Source: Bacillus pumilus (lineage in GTDB: Bacteria; Bacillota; Bacilli; Bacillales; Bacillaceae). From it: 64,000 nt of DNA. Made by a program: the position numbers and the translations under genes. Shown here in pieces: positions 38,971 to 47,392 of the stretch. The DNA is taken from NCBI RefSeq assembly GCF_024498355.1, contig NZ_CP101833.1, positions 1,717,001 through 1,781,000 on the forward strand, given 5' to 3'. A model generated the notes under the pieces. It saw nothing but the letters and a program-made list of their open reading frames with translations. It ran no database searches and was not told where the DNA came from. Numbering within the stretch: position 1 is the stretch's first letter; every line of letters begins with the position of its first letter.

Positions 38971-40050
38971 ATGCAGTCATATCGAATCGGGGTATTGAAA
39001 GGAGATGGGATTGGGCCAGAAATTGTACAAGCAAGTATGCGCATCTTAAAGGCAGCGCTGTCACAGTTTCATGAGTCATTTGTGGAATTTGTAGAATGTC
39101 CAATCGGTTTTGAAGCGATCCATTCTCCTCACCAAGATCCTGTGCCGACATCTACTAAAGACGAATTGAAAAAATGCCACGGGTGGATTTTAGGGCCTCA
39201 TGATTCTGCATCATACCCAGACATATTTAAAGAGAGGAGGAATCCAAGCGGAGAGCTCCGTCATACGTTTGATCTATTTGCGAACATTCGTCCGTCTCAA
39301 TCGTTACCAGGGGTACAAAGCCTTGCACGAGACGTCGATCTCGTCATTTTTCGAGAAAATACAGAAGGCTTCTATCCAGATCGGAACATGTATCATGGGG
39401 TAGGAGAGTGGTTGATTACACCAGATGTCGCTATATCTACAGGTGTATTTACAAAAAAAGCGATTACACGTATTGCCCATGCAGCCTTTCAAAGTGCGAT
39501 GGAGCGCAGGCGAAAGGTTACTATTGTTCATAAGGCAAACGTTATCAAATTAGGGTCTGGTTTGTTTTTGCAAACATGCCAAGAGGTAGCAAAAGCGTAT
39601 CCGCAAGTGGCGGTAGAGGATGTACATATCGATGCAATGGCGGCTCACTTGGTGAGACGTGCAAGTGATTTTGATGTGATTGTGACAGAGAATATGTTTG
39701 GTGATATTTTATCAGATTTAACAGGGGAACTAGTCGGAAGTTTAGGAATAGCCCCTTCATTAAATTGTAACGAAAACCAAGCCATGGCACAGGCAGCACA
39801 TGGATCAGCACCGGATATCGCTGGGCAAAATATTGCCAATCCAATGGGCTTGATTCTTTCTACAGTGATGCTTTGTGACTGGTTACATGTGAAATATAAA
39901 GATGAAAGGTTAAAAAAGACGGCTGCTCTTATCGAACGTACACTTCATGAGATCATGAAAATGAACGTTAAAACGAAGGATTTAGGAGGAAACGAGGCGA
40001 CGACACAATTCACAGAGGCATTCATTCAAACCATGAATTCAAATAAATAG
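38971..40050 (+). CDS. Isocitrate/isopropylmalate-family dehydrogenase
   Basis: 359-aa NAD(P)-dependent beta-decarboxylating dehydrogenase. Motifs: GDGIGPEIVQAS, the substrate loop FRENTEGFYPDRNMYHG, the Asp-rich metal site MFGDILSDLTGELVGSLG, and the cofactor loop HGSAPDIAGQNIANPMG. The ENTEGxY loop is closer to tartrate/homoisocitrate-type members than to LeuB. The substrate cannot be decided from sequence. ATG 38971 follows AAAGGGGGCGGG; the 15 upstream codons from 38926 are rejected. Followed by a decayed acetyltransferase. Confidence 0.85.
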   Translation: MQSYRIGVLKGDGIGPEIVQASMRILKAALSQFHESFVEFVECPIGFEAIHSPHQDPVPTSTKDELKKCHGWILGPHDSASYPDIFKERRNPSGELRHTFDLFANIRPSQSLPGVQSLARDVDLVIFRENTEGFYPDRNMYHGVGEWLITPDVAISTGVFTKKAITRIAHAAFQSAMERRRKVTIVHKANVIKLGSGLFLQTCQEVAKAYPQVAVEDVHIDAMAAHLVRRASDFDVIVTENMFGDILSDLTGELVGSLGIAPSLNCNENQAMAQAAHGSAPDIAGQNIANPMGLILSTVMLCDWLHVKYKDERLKKTAALIERTLHEIMKMNVKTKDLGGNEATTQFTEAFIQTMNSNK

Positions 40051-40060
40051 AAGGGAGATT

Positions 40061-40253
40061 TCAGCACAATTTCGGATACAATATCGAGGTTGGTGAGCAT
40101 TTTTTTGAATTTTGATCTGGACATCAGCTTGATCCAGTAGAACGTGCAAAAGGCATTGAAGGTGTCACCATTGGCGATAATGCTGTCATTGCGTCTGGCG
40201 CCGGTGTAACGAAATCGATGGAAATCCTGTGAAGTTTATTAAACATCTTGAAG

Positions 40254-40273
<20 letters not shown>
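40061..40273 (+). pseudogene. Remnant of a maltose/galactoside O-acetyltransferase gene
   Basis: Three pieces of a left-handed beta-helix acetyltransferase (Maa/LacA type) can be read in order but in different frames: HNFGYNIEVGEHFF (stop soon after), LDPVERAKGIEG joined to VTIGDNAVIASGAGVTK, and GNPVKFIKHLEESKSDE with a natural stop. Intact family members are about 185 aa, and the segment between the first and second pieces is missing, so at least two deletions and frameshifts have occurred. The gene is dead. Confidence 0.75.
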
Positions 40274-40387
<114 letters not shown>

Positions 40388-40464
40388 AAAATATAAAGGA
40401 CTCGATGAATGCCTTCTTTTAAAATGAGATTGGAAAAACCTTTACGTCTTGTCCTCTCATCTTA

Positions 40465-40680
40465 TCACGGCTTTAATAGTTGATAAAGTTCTTTCCTTAT
40501 CCCTATTTCCATTAAGTTATCATCTGTGTCTTTCTTTGAAATTTCGATAATTTCAGGAGTGAACCCACGTATAGCTTTTGCAACATCCACCGCTTCTTTT
40601 GAAAATAATTGTGTAGAGCCTCTCAGATCTACAAATAAAAGAACAGAGCGAAAAGAAACGCTCCGTTCTTTTTCAAACAT
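40465..40680 (-). pseudogene. Truncated class III nucleotidyl cyclase fragment
   Basis: 71-aa frame starting MFEKERSVSFRSVLLFVDLR, with the class III cyclase signature LFVDLRGST followed by IRGFTPEIIEI and NLMEIGIR. Intact cyclase domains of this type are over 150 aa and continue after IGIR with GDCVYAIY-like sequence; here the frame instead ends in KELYQLLKP. The fragment starts 5 nt after the methyltransferase stop with no ribosome binding site. It is most likely the N-terminal remnant of a stand-alone cyclase (the group that includes Pycsar-type defence cyclases); that link is inference. Confidence 0.5.
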
Positions 40681-40685
40681 CTATC

Positions 40686-41444
40686 TTATTTTCGTACAGC
40701 TTCAAATGTAATGAGTTGGGTATCTTTGGATGGTTCTTTTTTATAAGTATAGTCCGCAGAACAAGTAATATTAGAAAAACCAATGCTTTCTAATATAAGT
40801 TTGAATTCTTCAATTCCATACCATCTCATTGCGAACTTCTGTAATTCTGTGTCTATCAGCTTACCTTTTCTCCATTTCTCATACTTTAAATAAGTTAAGG
40901 TATATTGATCGATCCAGTTTATTTCAATTGATTTGCTTTCTAAAGAAATGCCTTCTTCGTCAGAAAGAGGAAAGGCTGCAGTAGTAATTTCTCCTGTACG
41001 CCAATTGATTGGTAATTGTAAATCAACTACTACACGTCCTCCTGGCATTAAATGATGATAAAAGCATTTTAGAGCTTCTTTAGCATCCATTAAACTTTCA
41101 ATCAAGCAAAAGGAGCCTCTAGGTATAACGATAGTTTTATACTTTGTTTCCAAAGAAAAACTACTTAAGTTACCTTCATAGAGCTTTGGATTTAAGCCCC
41201 TTTCTTTGCATCGTTTCCGACAAGAATCTAACATTTCTGTCGAATAGTCAATTCCATCAACAATAAACCCACTTTCAATTAAGGGAATTAAGAATCTCCC
41301 CGAACCGACAGCAGCTTCAAGTACCTTCCCTTTAGTCCCTTTTAACCTTTCAAGATAATAATCAATATCACCCTCAATTGAATACCCCACTGGTTTCGTA
41401 AAATCATATAATTCCGTACTTAATGAACCATAATAACTAAACAT
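40686..41444 (-). CDS. Class I SAM-dependent methyltransferase
   Basis: 252-aa methyltransferase with motif I VLEAAVGSGRFLIPL (about residues 41-55), the acidic SAM-ribose residue in DGIDYSTEML, and motif IV-like IVIPRGSFCLIE. The C-terminal half (RTGEITTAAFPLSDEEG..., MRWYGIEEFKLILESIGF) is typical of small-molecule methyltransferases. The substrate is unknown. GGAGGGAAAAAG precedes the ATG, and a stable hairpin lies just upstream in the leader. Downstream is the cyclase fragment. The base composition is AT-rich like the nearby island. Confidence 0.8.
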   Translation of the reverse strand: MFSYYGSLSTELYDFTKPVGYSIEGDIDYYLERLKGTKGKVLEAAVGSGRFLIPLIESGFIVDGIDYSTEMLDSCRKRCKERGLNPKLYEGNLSSFSLETKYKTIVIPRGSFCLIESLMDAKEALKCFYHHLMPGGRVVVDLQLPINWRTGEITTAAFPLSDEEGISLESKSIEINWIDQYTLTYLKYEKWRKGKLIDTELQKFAMRWYGIEEFKLILESIGFSNITCSADYTYKKEPSKDTQLITFEAVRK

Positions 41445-41465
41445 CTTTTTCCCTCCGATATTAAA

Positions 41466-41504
41466 TGCGGAAGGGTTTTAAACTGAACGATTAAAACTTC
41501 CGCA
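41466..41504 (-). promoter_or_regulatory. Leader hairpin upstream of the methyltransferase
   Basis: TGCGGAAG-GTTTTAA and TTAAAACTTCCGCA form a 13-14-bp stem with a small bulge, ending about 20 nt before the start codon on the minus strand. It has no T-run, so it is more likely an RNA control element than a terminator. The remaining bases to 41795 are AT-rich with no supported gene. Confidence 0.45.
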
Positions 41505-41795
41505 CCTGAAATTTGTTAGATGTAGGTAAAGATCTGACTATCATAATAAATCACTCACTTTCTACATAGTATTGTTACATTATACACTTTCTTTAGCGTT
41601 TCCCTTTAAAATGATTGCAGGTTTTAACCCATTTTAAGAGTAATTTGGAAATTATCTTCTACAACCTAAATACTCTTAATATTGATTACTAACGTATAGA
41701 TATTTCATTTTGATTTATTAGTCGTTCAGTATGGATCCGCTTAAATTATTGATTCCTTATTTGATTAGTGTTTATAATGCATACAATAGTATCTA

Positions 41796-41941
41796 TTAAA
41801 ATGTTAATAGGATACTGTTACTAACTACACTAATGTTTGCGTATCCAAGATCTTTTAATGTCGATTTCATTCCTTCAACATTTTCGATGGATTGAGGATA
41901 GGTGCAGTAGTAGCTTGTTCCAAATTGTGAGTCTGGGAGTG
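41796..41941 (-). pseudogene. Possible C-terminal gene fragment
   Basis: A minus-strand frame ends with TLPDSQFGTSYYCTYPQSIE, then a segment reading NVEGMKSTLKDLGYANISVV, then SNSILLTF and a stop. Its composition looks like real protein, but the frame has no start with a ribosome binding site and runs into the start of the opposite gene. Probably a leftover 3' end. No family is recognised. Confidence 0.3.
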
Positions 41942-41946
41942 TTTCT

Positions 41947-42150
41947 ATGAATAAATTATTGGCAATGTCGATATTAGGATTGGGTCTTAGTGGTGCCGCT
42001 TTAATTCTCTCAGTCTCTTTGTTATTCAAATCCCCAACAGAAAACTTTGAGCTGATGTTTGCTGCTGGATCAGCAGGGGCTTGCGCAGTTTTCTCTGTCT
42101 CATCCCTAGTTCTTCGAAAACGTTTAAATCATTTAACTGACAAAAAGTAA
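41947..42150 (+). CDS. Small two-helix membrane protein
   Basis: 67-aa protein with two hydrophobic helices (about residues 4-27 and 37-56) and a basic C-terminus (LRKRLNHLTDKK). GGGAGTG lies 8 nt before ATG 41947 and a strong terminator follows the stop, which supports a real gene. No family is recognised. Confidence 0.55.
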   Translation: MNKLLAMSILGLGLSGAALILSVSLLFKSPTENFELMFAAGSAGACAVFSVSSLVLRKRLNHLTDKK

Positions 42151-42160
42151 AGTAAGTGCA

Positions 42161-42195
42161 AAAAAATCCCAACCCTACAAGGTGGGGATTTTTTA
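42161..42195 (+). terminator. Terminator
   Basis: AAAAAATCCCAACC and GGTGGGGATTTTTT form a stem with a small internal mismatch. From here to 43026 no intact gene is present; the stretch holds only a decayed transposase start. Confidence 0.85.
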
Positions 42196-42538
42196 TTTAA
42201 CTGATTGATCACACAAACTTGTTGCCTGGTTCACATCATGAATGGAACTAAATTCTTTGTCCTTAATAAATGAAATTGGTCATAAAGGTTCTTCAGTTTG
42301 AGTATGTTAATTTGTCTCATTCATTCCATTTCATTTTTCTCAAGTGCTTTTTTAAAATAATTATGATAAAAGTTAAATGACGCCTTCAATGGGGTACGTC
42401 GTTCCCAACAGCAAAATAGTAATGTAAGGTTTTTTTAATCTCACAAATGGCTTTTCGGTAATGGCTACGATAAGAGGCGTGCATCTTTGTTCTTCTCTTT
42501 ATATTCCCGACTACTCCTGGACAGATCCTTGATGATAT

Positions 42539-42697
42539 TCATGAATTGTGGAAGAACTTACAATTGGGTGTATCCTGAATGACTCCATCCGGGTGATCAC
42601 GTTTTGCCTCCTTTCTACTCCCCATAAGTAAATTTAGTTCATCTGGCATGAGTATTAAATCAGTTATAAACTCTTCTTCAGTCCAGTTTCGTTTCAA
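42539..42697 (-). pseudogene. Decayed Tn3-family transposase start
   Basis: A 52-codon frame starts with TTG and reads KRNWTEEEFITDLILMPDEL then NLLMGS, then loses similarity and stops. The start matches the typical N-terminus of Tn3-family TnpA proteins with a DUF4158 domain (KRNW, then LP-EL-LL), which are about 980 aa. Further minus-strand sequence near 42480 (HASYRSHYRK) may be another scrap. The gene is clearly dead; the family call is by pattern. Confidence 0.45.
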
Positions 42698-43026
42698 TAC
42701 TTCCACTCTAATCTATGGTGTTTAATTCTAGTATAATTTTAATAGGAGAACACCAGCAAGAGAGCTAAAAGAATTAATTTCATCTGTTTATTTTACATTT
42801 ATTGCAATTTGTATGACAGATTAGAGCAGAAACTCTGTGATCGATCCAATAACAAAGGCTATTACTTGAAAGTTTTTGGATAAATCATCCGGTTGGTAAT
42901 TTGAAATTAACCGAAGTAAGTATTGGGTGATGAATAAAAACAATTTACCATGATAAAAATACAATCTAACCATAAAATAAGAATTCTTGCCTAACATTTA
43001 AAAAATAAAGAAAGATGGTTGAGTGA

Positions 43027-43167
43027 ATGAAGAATAAAAACGAATTGATATTTGGGATTATTGCCTCCTCATCCGTGGCAGGGAGAGCAAATATTTCAAA
43101 TATGAACGAAAAGATTGAAAATACGAATAGAGAACTTGTACTTGAATACCAAGGGGATCTTAAATAA
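43027..43167 (+). CDS. 46-aa peptide coupled to the DUF421 gene
   Basis: MKNKNELIFGIIASSSVAGR begins a 46-aa frame that ends LEYQGDLK. Its stop codon (TAA) shares its last base with the ATG of the DUF421 gene (TAATG), which suggests translational coupling. A weak GA-rich site precedes the ATG. The N-terminal third is moderately hydrophobic. No family is recognised. Confidence 0.45.
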   Translation: MKNKNELIFGIIASSSVAGRANISNMNEKIENTNRELVLEYQGDLK

Positions 43168-43886
43168 TGGAAACTTTAATAGATATTTTAAAGGTTTATG
43201 TAAGGATCATCACTATAATTCCTTGGCTTTTAATTGTGACATTGTTCATGGGGAAACGGGCAATAGGAGAAGTACCTGTATTTGATTTCTTGATCATTAT
43301 TGTGCTAGGTGCTGTGGCAGGTGCAGATATCGCTGATCCGGATATTCCTCATTTATATACATTTTTATCAATATTAGCTATTGGAGTCTTACAAATCATT
43401 GTTTCAAAATTAAAATTAAAAAATCGATTTTTGGGACGACTGATTACATTTGAACCAACTATTGTCATCCGAAACGGTGCTTTTATTGTAGGAAATTTAC
43501 AAAAAATCCGATATTCCTTAGATAATGTATTACAAATGTTAAGAGAAAAAGATATTTTTGATGTAAATGATGTAGAGTTAGCCTTAATCGAACCAAATGG
43601 GAAGCTAACTGCTTTTAAAAAACCTCATAAATCTACTATCACCGCAGAGGATTTAGGAGTTAAAAAAGTATCCGGAAATATTGCTTATCCTGTTATTATC
43701 GAAGGTAACATAGAAAATCAGGTTCTCACTCAGTTAAATTTAACTGAACAGTGGCTTGTTCAGGAGTTACAGAAAAAAGATCTGAAAACGGTTGATATTT
43801 TTTTTGCATCAGTTAATGCGAACCATGAATTGCACGTATCATTGAATAGTAACAACAAAAGTTTTAAGCCTGAGATAAATCATTAG
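43167..43886 (+). CDS. DUF421 (YetF-like) membrane protein
   Basis: 239-aa protein with three N-terminal transmembrane helices (about residues 13-32, 38-56 and 64-82) and a cytoplasmic C-terminal part made of two alpha/beta subdomains. The family motif is visible as LFMGKRAIGEVPVFDFLIII and the loop RNGAFIVGNLQKIRYSLDNV. YetF-like proteins are linked to spore or stress physiology in Bacillus but have no settled function. It starts at the stop of the 46-aa peptide and lies at the left edge of the resistance island. Confidence 0.85.
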   Translation: METLIDILKVYVRIITIIPWLLIVTLFMGKRAIGEVPVFDFLIIIVLGAVAGADIADPDIPHLYTFLSILAIGVLQIIVSKLKLKNRFLGRLITFEPTIVIRNGAFIVGNLQKIRYSLDNVLQMLREKDIFDVNDVELALIEPNGKLTAFKKPHKSTITAEDLGVKKVSGNIAYPVIIEGNIENQVLTQLNLTEQWLVQELQKKDLKTVDIFFASVNANHELHVSLNSNNKSFKPEINH

Positions 43887-43989
43887 TTTGTGACTTTTTC
43901 GTATAAAAATGCCGGGAAAAGACAATAGAAAATGGAACAAGCCAAAAAGTTTCAAAAAAGGCTGCGCCTAGATCAATGCAAAAGATATT

Positions 43990-44136
43990 GTAGGCAGGCT
44001 GGTGCAACCCCAAAAAAGGGTTAACCCCCCGTACGTGCTACCCATAAAGAGCACAAAAGTCTATGGTGCACCGTGATTACCGGAGTACGAACATGCACCA
44101 AGTGTATCATCTACCTTTTTCGCCAGCCTACGAATG
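43990..44136 (+). other. Highly folded orphan segment
   Basis: No gene is present between 43887 and 44323. Within it, several arms nest: AGGCTGGTG near 43997 with CGCCAGCCT near 44121; AACCC with GGGTT around six A; CGTAC with GTACG; GTGCT with AGCAC; GGTGCA with TGCACC. The repeated nesting looks like an RNA or mobile-element end. It is not a tRNA and does not match a riboswitch class that can be recognised by eye. Confidence 0.35.
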
Positions 44137-44323
44137 CTTTTGTCGTTGGTGTTTGCAATCAAGCCATTAGTCAACCATGGATTAGAACTGCACCATGGAA
44201 AATAGATGAGTGTCTATAATGATGATTAGATCATTGGCCAATTTGTGTAAACGCGATTTGACTGTCTCATTTGCAGATTATATTCTTGCAAGGATTTTGA
44301 ATACATCATACTCTGTTCCATGT

Positions 44324-44686
44324 CTAATGATTTCCTATCAATACACCAATAAAAGCTAAAATAATTCCACCAGCATAACTGGAAACCAAATAGTAAAGAA
44401 GGACGGAATGATTTCTTTTTTCCCTTAGTTGAATATTTTCTAATTTAAATGTAGAGAATGTTGTAAACGCACCCATGAATCCAACCCCAAAAAGGGCATA
44501 TAAGTCTGAAGATAGACCCCTACCAACTATCCAACCTAACAAAAAAGAACCCGTTAAATTAACAAACAACGTCCCGAGCGGGAAATTCGAACTAAATTTT
44601 TTGTGTATCCATGTACTTAATGTGAAACGGGAGATAGCTCCTAGAAATCCTCCAATAGCAATCAATAATCCAGTCATGATGTTCAT
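44324..44686 (-). CDS. crcB: Fluoride channel subunit CrcB/Fluc (second copy)
   Basis: 120-aa four-helix membrane protein of the Fluc/CrcB fluoride channel family. Signature segments: GGFLGAISRFTLS, NLTGSFLLGWIVGRG and the conserved GFMGAFTTFSTF. It forms one half of a dual-topology channel; here the two halves are separate genes, and this start overlaps the stop of the first by 4 nt (ATGA). Controlled by the fluoride riboswitch upstream of the first copy. Confidence 0.93.
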   Translation of the reverse strand: MNIMTGLLIAIGGFLGAISRFTLSTWIHKKFSSNFPLGTLFVNLTGSFLLGWIVGRGLSSDLYALFGVGFMGAFTTFSTFKLENIQLREKRNHSVLLYYLVSSYAGGIILAFIGVLIGNH

Positions 44687-45081
44687 TCCCCTTTCCTCTG
44701 TAATCGTTTAAAAGAACGATGCCCAATATCGTAGCCTAACCACGACATCATAAGTCCTCCAAATAAGCTAAGTAATACATAAAGAAAGGCGAACCCAGCT
44801 AAATGATGTTGAATTAAAGTCACCGTTTCTACACTAAACGTTGAAAACGTCGTAAATGAACCCACTAATCCAGTACCGAGACCAGCTAACACATGTGGAT
44901 GAAATTGTTTAAGTTTGACAATTCTACTCGTAAACCAGCCTAATACAAAGCAGCCAATCAAATTAATGAGTAAGGTTCCTAAAGGGAAATCATATCCCCA
45001 CCAAGAATGGGTAAACACTCCCAAGTAATATCTAAGCAGACTGCCAATTATTCCGCCTGTTCCCACTAACAAATAAATCAT
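44683..45081 (-). CDS. crcB: Fluoride channel subunit CrcB/Fluc (first copy)
   Basis: 132-aa Fluc protein: GGIIGSLLRYYLG, NLIGCFVLGWFTSR and GLVGSFTTFSTFS. Probably assembles with the second subunit into a heterodimer that exports fluoride. AAGAGGTGG precedes the ATG. A fluoride riboswitch with its own terminator lies in the leader (45111-45190), so translation is coupled to fluoride-sensed transcription. Confidence 0.94.
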   Translation of the reverse strand: MIYLLVGTGGIIGSLLRYYLGVFTHSWWGYDFPLGTLLINLIGCFVLGWFTSRIVKLKQFHPHVLAGLGTGLVGSFTTFSTFSVETVTLIQHHLAGFAFLYVLLSLFGGLMMSWLGYDIGHRSFKRLQRKGE

Positions 45082-45110
45082 TTTATACCACCTCTTTCAA
45101 TCATTTAGGC

Positions 45111-45190
45111 AAAAAAATAGACTCCTACCCATCTATAAAGTGGGTAGGAGTCATTAGCACGATGGCAATTACGGCGAACTCCATCGCCTA
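45111..45190 (-). ncRNA. Fluoride riboswitch (crcB motif)
   Basis: On the minus strand the aptamer begins AGGCGATGGAGTTCGCC, the P1/P2 hallmark of the crcB motif, followed by GTGCTAATGACTCCTACC. The expression platform is an 11-bp hairpin (GACTCCTACCC with GGGTAGGAGTC) and a run of seven T. The layout closely resembles the Bacillus cereus crcB riboswitch from memory. Fluoride binding would stop the terminator and switch on the two channel genes. Confidence 0.88.
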
Positions 45191-45282
45191 TATATTTAAG
45201 CCTTTAGTATTTTTCATTTTAAGCGATAAACCTGCTTATTTCAAGTGTTTTAGAAAGTGAAACTCTACTTTCTGCCTCTTCG

Positions 45283-45702
45283 TTATTTCACAATTAAAAC
45301 TGGACAGTTCACTCGTTTGGCTACTTTATGACTGACACTTCCTAGGACCATTTCTTGAAACGAGTTTAATCCTCTGCTGCCAATAATGACTAGATCAAAA
45401 TGATTGTCATTGGCATAAGAAACAATTGTAGGCCCGGGATCACCATGTTTCATTGTTAGTTTATAGGAACATTCTTCAGTTTGAAATTTTTCTTCTATTT
45501 TTTTCAGCTTCAGTCTTCTAGCTTGCTCTAGTGCCTCTGCACTTCCACTATGCAAAACTTCGCTTTTAGATTTAGAATAATCCAATACATAGATGAGCTC
45601 TACTTCTGCATCTGTCGTTAATTTCCCTAATTGAATCGCATGGTCCGTTGATCTCTCAGAATGAACTGAACCATCCACAGCTAATAATATTTTTTTATAC
45701 AT
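45283..45702 (-). CDS. Universal stress protein (UspA family)
   Basis: 139-aa cytoplasmic UspA-fold protein. The ATP-binding signature G-2x-G-9x-GS is visible in GSRGLNSFQEMVLGS (about residues 110-124), followed by VNCPVLIVK. It lies 15 nt downstream of the SulP gene and is probably co-transcribed with it. UspA proteins next to SulP transporters are common, and the pair is thought to form a functional unit. Confidence 0.9.
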   Translation of the reverse strand: MYKKILLAVDGSVHSERSTDHAIQLGKLTTDAEVELIYVLDYSKSKSEVLHSGSAEALEQARRLKLKKIEEKFQTEECSYKLTMKHGDPGPTIVSYANDNHFDLVIIGSRGLNSFQEMVLGSVSHKVAKRVNCPVLIVK

Positions 45703-45717
45703 CTCTCATCCCCCTCA

Positions 45718-47193
45718 TTAGTGACCTGATGCTTTTGCATTTGGTTGATCATAAGTAGCCAGTTTCTTCATTAGCTTTTTGCTGGCTTCATTTAACCCTG
45801 TCAAGCGGACGTCTTTATTATTTTCTTTCAATTTCAATACAACTTTATCAATCGCTGCAACAGCTGAATCATCCCATATATGGGCTTCAGTAAAGTTTAA
45901 TGTGACTTTTTCTTTTGGTTGATCACTGAACGAAAATGATTGAACAAAATCCTGTACTGAGGCAAAGAACAGTTGACCGTTAATATCGTAGACTATTTCT
46001 TTATCTGAAGATTTTGAAGAAGCTTTTACACTAACCTTTGATATTTTGGCTACAAAGAAGACAGCACTCAAAATGATTCCTGCGAAAACGCCTTTAGATA
46101 AGTCATGAGTTGCTACAACTGTGACAACGGTGACAACCATCACAATAGAGTCTGATAATGGAACTTTTGTAAGTGTTCGTAATGATGACCAATCAAATGT
46201 ACCGATGGAAACCATAATCATCACACCAACTAGAGCAGCCATAGGAATTTTCACGACCCAATCGCCAAGGACGATAATGAGAAACATCAAGAAAACGCCT
46301 GCAACAAATGTGGATAAGCGACCTCTCCCTCCTGATTTCACATTAATCACTGATTGACCAATCATAGCGCATCCCGCCATGCCTCCGAAGAATCCGGCAA
46401 CAATGTTAGCAATTCCTTGGCCGCGGCTTTCTTTATTTTTATCACTATCTGTATCTGTCATATCATCTACGATAGATGCAGTTAATAAAGACTCTAGAAG
46501 CCCTACAATAGACAGTGCTAATGCTGTTGGAAAAATGATCATCAATGTTTCAATGTTTAAAGGAATATCAGGAATCATAAAGCTTGGCAAAGAGCTTGTG
46601 ATTTTTCCTAAATCGCCCACAGTGCGTAATTCGAGATGACCAAATATAGCTAGAACCGTCATTGCAACAATGGCAACAAGTGGAGCAGGAACTACTTTAG
46701 TGAACCTGGGAAGAATATAAATAATGAGTAACGTAACCGCAACCACGATATAAGTCAGGTTAGATATTCCAACAAAATGGGGCACTTGTGCCATAAAGAT
46801 TAGGATAGCAAGCGCATTTACGAAACCGACCATAACCGATCTAGGTATAAATTTCATAAAGCGAGCAATTTTCAGTGCACCAAATATGAATTGGATCATC
46901 CCAGTTAAGATGGTCGTAGCAAATAAATACTCAATTCCATGATCTTTCACCAAGGTCACCATTAACAGAGCCATAGCACCCGTAGCAGCTGATATCATTG
47001 CAGGGCGACCGCCCATAAATGAAATAACAACGGCAATACAAAAAGATGCATAAAGTCCGACCATTGGATCTACACCTGCTATCACCGAGAAAGCAATGGC
47101 CTCTGGGATAAGCGCAAGAGCAACAACGATTCCTGCTAAAATGTCTCCTTTTACATTTGGAAACCATTCGTTATGAAGTTTTTGTACGAACAA
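45718..47193 (-). CDS. SulP-family anion transporter with STAS domain
   Basis: 491-aa inner-membrane transporter with ten to twelve helices (about residues 1-380) and a C-terminal STAS domain (about 395-480). Motif near the N-terminus: [20 protein letters not shown], typical of SulP. Substrate may be sulfate, bicarbonate or another anion; sequence does not decide. Upstream and divergent is the catalytically dead recombinase; downstream is UspA. Confidence 0.92.
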   Translation of the reverse strand: MFVQKLHNEWFPNVKGDILAGIVVALALIPEAIAFSVIAGVDPMVGLYASFCIAVVISFMGGRPAMISAATGAMALLMVTLVKDHGIEYLFATTILTGMIQFIFGALKIARFMKFIPRSVMVGFVNALAILIFMAQVPHFVGISNLTYIVVAVTLLIIYILPRFTKVVPAPLVAIVAMTVLAIFGHLELRTVGDLGKITSSLPSFMIPDIPLNIETLMIIFPTALALSIVGLLESLLTASIVDDMTDTDSDKNKESRGQGIANIVAGFFGGMAGCAMIGQSVINVKSGGRGRLSTFVAGVFLMFLIIVLGDWVVKIPMAALVGVMIMVSIGTFDWSSLRTLTKVPLSDSIVMVVTVVTVVATHDLSKGVFAGIILSAVFFVAKISKVSVKASSKSSDKEIVYDINGQLFFASVQDFVQSFSFSDQPKEKVTLNFTEAHIWDDSAVAAIDKVVLKLKENNKDVRLTGLNEASKKLMKKLATYDQPNAKASGH

Positions 47194-47392
47194 ATGAAAA
47201 ACACTCCTTCTTTTTTGAATTGACTTCTAACTCTCATAGAAGTCAGGTCCGTTGATAACATCTTCAAATTTAACAGACCGCAATTTAAATGTCCATCATT
47301 TTTTGTCCCAAAAACGAACTTTTTTGGGACTAGAAATCATCGAGTTGAATTTTTGTTATAATATCAGTAAGCAATTCTTTGGAGATGATAAA

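Noticed and set aside
42196..43026. CRISPR array or phage region in the gene-poor stretch
   Set aside because: No regularly spaced repeats and no phage-like genes; only terminator, transposase scraps and AT-rich sequence.
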